From Omphiscola glabra (taxonomy: Eukaryota > Mollusca > Gastropoda > Lymnaeidae), in NCBI GenBank assembly GCA_964017045.1, contig OZ024801.1:34831257-34895256 (forward strand): DNA of 64,000 bases, read 5' to 3'. Below, piece by piece: positions 56,717 to 64,000 of this stretch. The notes beneath the pieces are model-generated. The model was not told where the DNA came from, did not search any database, and saw only the letters and a list, made by a program, of their open reading frames with translations. Position numbers and translations under genes: made by a program. The first letter of the stretch is position 1, and the number at the start of each line of letters is the position of its first letter.

Positions 56717-57745
56717 CTGCCGTACTTCATTGTGTTAGATCTAAGCGTCTTTGATATTTTATCTTTCTCGACGTCTCGGCCATCTTCATTCACAACATGG
56801 TAGGCTGCTTTTTTTTCTTCACGGGGTATTATAAAACAAAACAAACCATGATGAGTGATGTGTGGATGGGGTTTAAGGCAAAATGCTAGTTACGTGGTCG
56901 GTTTTTTTTCCCTTTATTTTTTCCTTGGGTGTGGGGGGGGGGGGGAGTGGTGAGTATATATGAACTGTTGTGGGAGGAAGGGGGGCGAGTATATATGCGA
57001 TCATGATGTATTCCGAAAGGAGATGGGGGAAAGCGGTCAAGATCCATTCTGAAAAAAAAAGGGGTCGTTCAACATCCACCACAAAATGACAGGAAGCCTC
57101 GTTATCACATTACAGACTTTGTTTTCAAGCTGAAATTCCCGAGATCATCGATTATTTCAAGGCTCTAATCATCAATACGTATAATTCGCTTGGTATGAAA
57201 GATAGTATGGAGCAATGGTGAGTTCAATAGCGCTAAATAAAATTCCCGATAACTACATTAAATGAAATTCTTAAAAATGCAGCACGTGCGTTTGGTGCGT
57301 AATACTTTCTTTTGTTTTAGGGAATTTGAAATAGTCTCAATTAAAATAGCATGTAATAAACCTTCGCTGTAAACGGGGGTGAGACATCAGAATATTAATA
57401 GAGTTCAGGGGAGTGAAAAAACTGTGCGGTGGCATATCCTGGTGGAGAGGATATAGCACTAATTAGGATTCTTTAAAAAGTGCGAACTTGAGAGCCGGAC
57501 AAAGTTTTGTCAAGTAACTTTAGTACATTGGAAGTACACGCATTTCTGCCGCCCTTGTTTGCGGGCTATAACTAGTTTATATGCAAGAAGGAGCTAAACT
57601 GACCATGGACGCTTAAAAAACCAATTAATTTAAATATGCTCCGTTACTTAAAACAATGATAGAGTTCGAATAAATTGACATATGATAAAATACATCTGCT
57701 TATATTAAGTATATGTCATTTGTTTATATCTAAGAATTGATTTCC
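56717..57745. other. About 1 kb without a supported gene
   Basis: Includes a 13-G run at 56933-56945 followed by a G-rich patch containing two GAGTATATATG words. No coding region supported. Confidence 0.5.
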
Positions 57746-57984
57746 AGGATTGACCAGACCACAACAGCACTAAAGAGGCTTAAGAAAATATGGAATGACA
57801 AAAATATAGCCCCCAGCACCAAAATCAGGCTGATGCGCTCATTAGTCCTGTCCATTTTCTTGTATGCCTTGAGTCATGGACATTAACAGCAGAACTTGAA
57901 AGAAAAATAAAGGCGATGGGGATGAGAAGCATTCTTGGAATCTGCTATAGAGACCAAATCTCTAACGAACCAATTAAATTTAAT
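57746..57984 (+). pseudogene. RTE-like LINE polymerase fragment
   Basis: The plus frame RIDQTTTALKRLKKIWNDKN, IAPSTKIRLMRSLVLSIFLY, ALSHGH ends at a stop. A one-base shift at about 57875 continues ESWTLTAELERKIKAMGM, RSILGICYRDQISNEPI. The blocks IWNDKNI, KIRLMRxLVxSIFLYAxESWTLTAELE and RILGIxYRDxIxNE are typical of the post-palm part of RTE-like LINEs. It is a short fragment without a 3' tail. The two preserved frames and single indel suggest moderate age. Confidence 0.82.
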
Positions 57985-58499
57985 TGCATGTCAAATGGAC
58001 AAAATAATTACGCTGTAATTAGAATGAGACAGCATCATTACACATTTATTAATATTATCATTTAAGAATTACTATTATAAATTTTAAGAAATCCGGTTTA
58101 ATTTTATGATTATAGAACTTAAGTATTTACATGAGTGTATTTGATATAAGAGCCATTCTATCGTTACCACAACTTAATTTGAGAGTTAAAATGATTACAC
58201 GTACATTTTTGATAAAAGCATTAGTATATTATTATAATTAGTATAGTGTTATAGTATAAAAATCGGTACAATCGGGAAATTTCTTTTTAAAAAGGGGCGT
58301 ATTTATTTCGTTGTCAAAATAGCTTTCAAAGCTCATACCGGACTAACAGATTTGGATGTTGAAACATTAAACAGCTCGATATATAATTTATTCAAATTAA
58401 TGTACAATTTTATAGTCATGGTCTTAACCGAAACATACTCTAAATCATCACTTTTATATCGGTAGATAATAATGTGGGCTCGCGAGCGTAGCCATTATT
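57985..58499. other. AT-rich spacer between two LINE fragments
   Basis: Nothing recognised. Confidence 0.5.
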
Positions 58500-59467
58500 A
58501 CTACAGGTGAAAATGAACATAAACGGACATCCCAAGCAAGACTGTTCGCAGATGACACGGCGGTATAGAGGATGATCGCCAACAGATCTGACCAGGACAA
58601 GCTACAACAGGATCTCAATCGGTTAGCTAAGTGGGAGATGAGCTGGGACATGGAATTTCATCCTGCCACGTGACAGACACTGTCATTCTCTAGAAGCTGT
58701 ACTCCTCTACACTACCGTTACTTGAGCCAGTTTCCTCCGTAAGGTACCTGGGTGTTATCATTCAGAGGTCCGCTGGGACGAGCATATTAACAATGTGTGA
58801 CACCAGGTAAACAAGACCGTGGGGTTCTTAAGGCGAAATATAAAGATCATCAACTTCCATGTGAAAGAAAGAGCCTATAAAGCTTTTAAATTATGCATCT
58901 TCAGTCTGGGACCCAATTACCCAGAAGAGCATCGACAGGTTGAAGGCGGTCCAGCGACGGTCAGCACGCTTTGTCCTGAATCGCTACAGTAATACCTGTA
59001 GTGTTGGCAACATGCTGGAAACACTGGGCTGGTCATCAATGGAGGAACCACGACGACTATCCAGGCTTTCCATGATGTAAATGATAAACAATGGACTGGT
59101 CCACTGCTCCAGCATTAAACTGAAACTCGTGCCTCTCCCCCAAAGACAGCGACGAGGGCATGACAGGCAGTTCCGGCTCATGCCAGCGAGAAGCCAGTAC
59201 AGGAACTGCTCATTCCTGCCAAAGACAATCAGGGGCTGGAATAAGCTTCCAAAAGGAACAGTTGAGGCGACAACACTTGACTCATTTGCGTCTATGGCCT
59301 CGGGCCTTCCAACTCCTGGTTAATGACACCCTCGCTGAGTAGCCTTTGCTGCCAGTGAAATATCCTCTTCAACACCAGGCACAGAAACATTGCAAATTCC
59401 ATCTACATGCATAGGAGCCAGAATTATCAATAAGTGTTCATGGGGCCCTTAATATATAGAAGAAGAA
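58500..59467 (+). pseudogene. CR1/Jockey-like LINE, 3' part, decayed
   Basis: ARLFADDTAV (58538-58567) holds the catalytic FADD box of a reverse transcriptase. It is followed by DQDKLQQDLNRLAKWEMSWD and MEFHP in the same frame after a stop, then frameshifted remnants, and finally NNGLVHCSSIKLKLVPLPQR, QRRGHDRQFRLMPARSQYRN, CSFLPKTIRGWNKLPKGTVE and ATTLDSFAS to a stop at 59321-59323. A 3' untranslated stretch ends GGGGCCCTTAATATATAGAA plus GAAGAA. The order and the tail are those of a 5'-truncated non-LTR retrotransposon. Several stops and shifts show it is inactive. Confidence 0.85.
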
Positions 59468-60103
59468 CCACCTCAGATATTATAAATAAATGGTTATTAT
59501 CTAAATACCGTATTTTTTAATCGTGATTGTAAAATTCACTCTGAATTTTACAGCTCAAGGGCGTGGATTTTTTTAAATCGTGGTTCTTGGTTGTGTTCAG
59601 CTTGAATATCAGCTGAAACGGGAGTGGTTACAAACTCAATGTTTACTAGAGTTATTATAAATCTAACTTTTTATAGAATATTTAAAAAAAATATTTACTG
59701 GTACTTAAGTGAAGTATTTTTTACAGGGTCTTAAATTTATGTGTACGCTGCTAACGCTAAAGAAGTTGTGTTTTTTCCCGAATACCGTACAAACCCGAGC
59801 AAAGTGGGTACATTAGCCAGTTCCAAATAACATAAAGTTCATCAATCACATAATAATAATAATGTTCATTTGAAAAATCACGCTTCATCCCCAAAGGCTC
59901 GAAGCGCGGTACAAAAACAAAGCTGGGAGATAATAACTAGCTGGAAAAGATGGTAGACAACTTTACCCCAGAAGGTGTTTGCGAAATAGATGAGTTTTTA
60001 AATTTGTTTTGAAGGACTCCAGGGTCTGGCTGTTTCTGAGAGCGTCAAAAAGGGTGTTCCAAATGGTTGGGCCAGCAAATGCGAACGTGCGCTTTACATA
60101 AGT
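59468..60103. other. Spacer with a possible dispersed repeat
   Basis: TTGAAGGACTCCAGGGTCTG, GCTGTTTCTGAGAGCGTC and GGTGTTCCAAATGGTTGG (60010-60070) look like conserved interspersed-repeat words, but I cannot name the family. No coding region supported. Confidence 0.4.
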
Positions 60104-60320
60104 CACCCCCCACTCCCCACGCTGCTTTGATCCTGAACCATCTATTCGTCAATCAAAAGTAGATCTACCCCCCCCCCCCCCGAGCTGCTTTGATCCTGAA
60201 CCATCTATTCGTCAGTCAAGAGTAGATCTACCCCCCATCCCCACCCCCACCCCGAGCTGCTTTGATCCTGAACCATCTATTCGTCAGTCAAAAGTAGATC
60301 TACCCCTCCCCACCCCCAGC
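60104..60320. repeat. Tandem repeat of about 64-72 bp, 3 copies with C-rich linkers
   Basis: GCTGCTTTGATCCTGAACCA, TCTATTCGTCA and AGTAGATCTACCCC occur three times (at about 60121, 60185 and 60257). Length differences come from the C-rich linkers. Confidence 0.93.
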
Positions 60321-60439
60321 CACAAACGAAATTAGTTTGTGTTCAACAGACTATAGCACGTTATTTCCTGTAGGCAGCGGTAGATGAAGTCATTTTAACG
60401 TGTGGTAAGTTCATGATTTTAAAATGAAACGCTACGTGA

Positions 60440-60489
60440 CGCCTGTCAAAATGGTCAGGTAGTAAAATGAAAACGCTTGGGAACCACTG
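60440..60489 (-). mobile_element. Possible hAT end fragment
   Basis: The reverse complement begins CAGTGGTTCCCAAGCGTTTT, which resembles a hAT terminal inverted repeat. No partner end or duplication of CTCTGGAT found. Confidence 0.35.
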
Positions 60490-60546
60490 CTCTGGATATT
60501 ATGTAAGTACTAGCATGAGTATTTTTCTTAGTCTTAACATTGTTTA

Positions 60547-60672
60547 GGCCATGGGCCCCTTTGACAGTCAAATAAAGGCCATGGACCCCTTTGACAGACA
60601 AATAAAGGCCATGGACCCCTTTGACAGACAAATAAAGGCCATGGAACCCTTTGACAGTCAAATAAAGGCCAT
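60547..60672. repeat. 32-bp tandem repeat, about 4 copies
   Basis: GGCCATGGACCCCTTTGACA plus GACAAATAAA, with slight variation. The opposite-strand frame (VKGVHGLYLS) is a repeat artefact. Confidence 0.93.
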
Positions 60673-61035
60673 AAAACCCTAGAATGACGTTTTTAAATTC
60701 CTATAATAAAAATACAAAAGAATTGCAGTTAATGCGTGGACCCCAGGTTAAGCTTATTGATCTAGGAGTTGGTGCGGAATAACAAAATTATAGTGGGGGA
60801 GAGGGGCGTTCTTTACCCACATCACTGTGGCTCCGAGCCTATTTATAATCACATTTTTTACTTATAAATACGTACATTTACCCAACTTTACAAAGAATTA
60901 ACACTACACTGACTTATGTTAGATATAAAAGGATTGCATACTCTGCAATTAAAGATTTCCTATTGAACGAATTGCCTTCGAAGTCAAGACCAATAACTGC
61001 TGTTGAAAGAAGCTATTATGTGGATAAGAGAATGG
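60673..61035. other. Spacer, nothing recognised
   Basis: About 360 bp without supported features. Confidence 0.5.
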
Positions 61036-62813
61036 CTGCAGCACAGCTAACTGCCCACTGATGTACTTGATCAAGTGATAGGAAGTTCTGCAGCACAGCT
61101 AACTGCCCAATGCTGTACTTGATCAAGTGAAAGGAAGTTCTGCAGCACAGCTAACTGCCCAATGATGTACTTGATCAAGTGATAGGATGTTCTGCAGCAC
61201 AGCTAACTGCCCAATGATGTACTTGATCAAGTGATAGGATGTTCTGCAGTACAGCTAACTGCCCACTGATGTACTTGATCAAGTGATAGGATGTTCTGCA
61301 GCACAGCTAACTGCCCACTGATGTACTTGATCAAGTGATAGGATGTTCTGCAGCACAGCTAACTGCCCACTGATGTACTTGATCAAGTGATAGGATGTTC
61401 TGCAGCACAGCTAACTGCCCAATCATGTACTTGATCAAGTGATAGGATGTTCTGCAGTACAGCTAACTGCCCACTGATGTACTTGATCAAGTGATAGGAT
61501 GTTCTGCAGCACAGCTAACTGCCCACTGATGTACTTGATCAAGTGATAGGATGTTCTGCAGCAGAGCTAACTGCCCACTGATGTACTTGATCAAGTGATA
61601 GGATGTTTTGCAGCACAGCTAACTGCCCAATGATGTACTTGATCAAGTGATAGGATGTTCTGCAGCACAGCTAACTGCCCACTGATGTACTTGATCAAGT
61701 GATAGGATGTTCTGCAGTACAGCTAACTGCCCACTGATGTACTTGATCAAGTGATAGGATGTTCTGCAGTACAGCTAACTGCACACTGATGTACTTGATC
61801 AAGTGATAGGATGTTCTGCAGCACAGCTAACTGCCCACTGATGTACTTGATCTATTGATAGGATGTTCTGCAGCACAGCTAACTGCCCAATGATGTACTT
61901 GATCAAGTGATAGGATGTTCTGCAGTACAGCTAACTGCCCACTGATGTACTTGATCAAGTGATAGGATGTTCTGCAGCACAGCTAACTGCCCAATGATGT
62001 ACTTGATCAAGTGATAGGATGTTCTGCAGCACAGCTAACTGCCCACTGATGTACTTGATCAAGTGATAGGATGTTCTGCAGCACAGCCAACTGCCCAATG
62101 ATGTACTTGATCAAGTGATAGGATGTTCTGCAGTACAGCTAACTGCCCACTGATGTACTTGATCAAGTGATATGATGTTCTGCAGCACAGCCAACTGCCC
62201 AATGATGTACTTGATCAAGTGATAGGATGTTCTGCAGCACAGCTAACTGCCCAATGATGTACTTGATCAAGTGATAGGATGTTCTGCAGCACAGCCAACT
62301 GCCCAATGATGTACTTAATCAAGTGATAGGATGTTCTGCAGCACAGCTAACTGCCCAATGATGTACTTGATCAAGTGATAGCATGTTCTGCAGCACAGCT
62401 AACTGCCCAATGATGTACTTGATCAAGTGATAGGATGTTCTGCAGCACAGCTAACTGCCCCATGATGTACTTGATCAAGTGATAGCATGTTCTGCAGCAC
62501 AGCTAACTGCCCCATGATGTACTTGATCAAGTGATAGGATGTTCTGCAGCACAGCTAACTGCCCCATGATGTACTTGATCAAGTGATAGGATGTTCTGCA
62601 GCACAGCTAACTGCCCACTGATGTACTTGATCAAGTGATAGGAAGTTCTGCAGCACAGCTAACTGCCCCATGATGTACTTGATCAAGTGATAGGATGTTT
62701 TGCAGCACAGCTAACTGCCCACTGATGTACTTGATCAAGTGATAGGAAGTTCTGCAGCACAGCTAACTGCCCCATGATGTACTTGATCAAGTGATAGGAT
62801 GTTCTGCAGCACA
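61036..62813. repeat. 52-bp tandem array with a 12-bp palindrome per unit, about 34 copies
   Basis: The unit contains GCAGCACAGCTAACTGCCCA, ATGATGTACTTGATCAAGTG and ATAGGATGTTCT. ACTTGATCAAGT is a perfect palindrome in nearly every copy. Main variants are CCCAATG/CCCACTG/CCCCATG and GGATG/GGAAG. It is unrelated to the 52-bp array at 44641-46771. Confidence 0.97.
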
Positions 62814-62926
62814 GCAAATCATTGATTAGGATCACGGAGGCAATCAGAATCAAGGTACAGAAATTAATTTTATCGTGGAGCAAATCCTAAAATACTGCAT
62901 TGTGCTTCGAGCAGCTATAAGTAGTA

Positions 62927-63302
62927 CATAGTGCGTGGTGCAACAAAATTGGTACACTGAGCTTAGTGCAGCCATAAGTAATACACAGTGCTTGGTGCAG
63001 CCATAAGTAATACACAGTGCTTGGTGCAGCCATAAGTAATACACAGTGCTTGGTGCAGCCATGCCATAAGTAATACACAGTGCTTGGTGCAGCCATAAGT
63101 AATACACAGTGCTTGGTGCAGCCATAAGTAATACACAGTGCTTGGTGCAGCCATAAGTAATACACAGTGCTTGGTGCAGCCATAAGTAATACACAGTGCT
63201 TGGTGCAGCCATAAGTAATACATTGAGCTTAGAGCAGCTTTAAGTAATACATTGAGCTTAGAGCAGCTATAAGTAATACATTGAGCTTAGAGCAGCTATA
63301 GT
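62927..63302. repeat. 29-bp tandem array, about 12-13 copies
   Basis: GCTTGGTGCAGCCATAAGTA plus ATACACAGT. Outer copies diverge (GAGCTTAGAGCAGCTATAAG at the right, CGAGCAGCTATAAGTAG at the left) while central copies are identical, as expected when homogenisation acts in the middle. One copy carries a 5-bp duplication (GCCATGCCATAAG). Long minus frames here are artefacts. Confidence 0.95.
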
Positions 63303-64000
63303 GCCTTGATCCTGATTAATTGAAAATCTCGTATGTCGTTCTTTGATACAACACTTTTAAACCCACTGATGTAATAGATACGATGTCTTGTCACGAGATA
63401 TTCTTGAAACATGAAACCTTTGACATAATGACACGCATTAAGCTGAACATTACAGACCGGGGAGGAGGGGTTAGAAGATAATAGGTTGATGTGAGCTTAC
63501 ATGTAAGATTTACAAAGTCCGAGCGATAGCACAGCTTAGACCAGGCCACCCGCGAAGTAACGAAATATTCTTCATTATTATTATTTTAATAGTCCCCCCC
63601 CCCCAACCCGGTCCTATTATCTTTCGGCCCGCACACGTTTTTCATAATAAAGTATAACGACCCACCTTACATTTTGAGCTGTGCTGGCGTAGTTTAGACA
63701 TCACAATGTGATAATGCAAAGTGAACAAATTTCTTGCCATTTGAAAGGCTCTGGTAAATTTTTTAATGACGTCTTCCAGGAGCTGAGTTAAAGCTGTAAT
63801 ATTTAAAAAACCAAATGTATCTCTTCACTTCAGATTGATTTAGTCACAATTTTTATACAGACACCAGTTGTCCGCGTCTTCAATGAACGGTTACAAAGAT
63901 AATTGGGAAAACGAGATATTATAAGAATTAACATGCAATCGTTAAATGAATGCAGTTTTCAATAAAATACATGTATTCTAGTACACATAATTTGTACATT
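63303..64000. other. Right flank without a supported gene
   Basis: AT-rich DNA with an 11-C run at 63594-63604. No coding region, RNA gene or element recognised up to the window end. Confidence 0.5.

Noticed and set aside
62850..63223. Three overlapping minus frames of 86-120 codons
   Set aside because: All derive from the 29-bp array read in three frames, which cannot all be coding.
1..64000. tRNA, rRNA or other structured RNA genes
   Set aside because: Scanning for B-box-like words and rRNA motifs by eye found none; a dedicated RNA search would be needed to exclude small ones.

Overview
This window looks like gene-poor, repeat-rich nuclear DNA of an invertebrate animal, most plausibly a mollusc and perhaps a freshwater pulmonate snail. 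The base composition is AT-rich. There are no bacterial operons, ribosome-binding sites or rRNA/tRNA genes that I can see. The only convincing host coding sequence is two spliced exons with proper splice sites. The transposon mix (hAT including a SPIN-like remnant, RTE/CR1-like LINEs, a Penelope-like fragment, LTR solo elements, a mariner/pogo-type element) fits a lophotrochozoan. The species call is inference.

About 28 kb (roughly 44%, summed by hand) is tandem arrays, about 25 unrelated families with units of 14 to about 70 bp. The dominant one is a 47-bp satellite at 30651-44570 with about 296 monomers in almost perfect register and clear higher-order duplication (a 3384-bp, 72-monomer block is repeated). 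It is followed by a 52-bp array (44641-46771) that has its own 520-bp, 10-monomer higher-order period. Other large arrays are a 24-bp array (17272-18909), a 42-bp array (14536-15331), a 53-bp array (24492-25330), a 29-bp array (28478-29262), a 36-bp array (48306-51586, split by an LTR insertion) and another 52-bp array (61036-62813). Where the unit length is a multiple of three these arrays give long open frames on both strands; I treat those as artefacts.

Transposable elements occupy much of the rest. A complete-ended hAT element with a perfect 8-bp target duplication (21228-23332) carries a broken transposase interrupted by a LINE tail. An RTE-type LINE relic (26053-27323) is interrupted twice, by a SPIN-like hAT remnant and by a solo-LTR-like insertion whose removal restores the reading frame. 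A mariner/pogo-like element (51855-53177) carries a solo LTR flanked by TGGCA. A 1411-bp solo LTR flanked by ATATG splits the 36-bp array. Further items are a reverse-orientation solo LTR (5265-5759), an older LTR relative (19209-20432), several MITEs, a Penelope-like GIY-YIG fragment (2841-3063, minus) and other LINE 3' ends (15998-16585, 57746-57984, 58500-59467).

The host gene runs on the minus strand. An exon at 27430-27729 is followed, after an intron of about 11.7 kb full of repeats, by an exon at 15615-15737. Both are symmetric phase-1 exons encoding a low-complexity, charged, Ser/Pro-rich protein with repeated LFP motifs; I do not recognise the product. There is no operon-like cooperation among genes here. 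The window is best read as a layered history of transposition and satellite expansion in and around one long intron.
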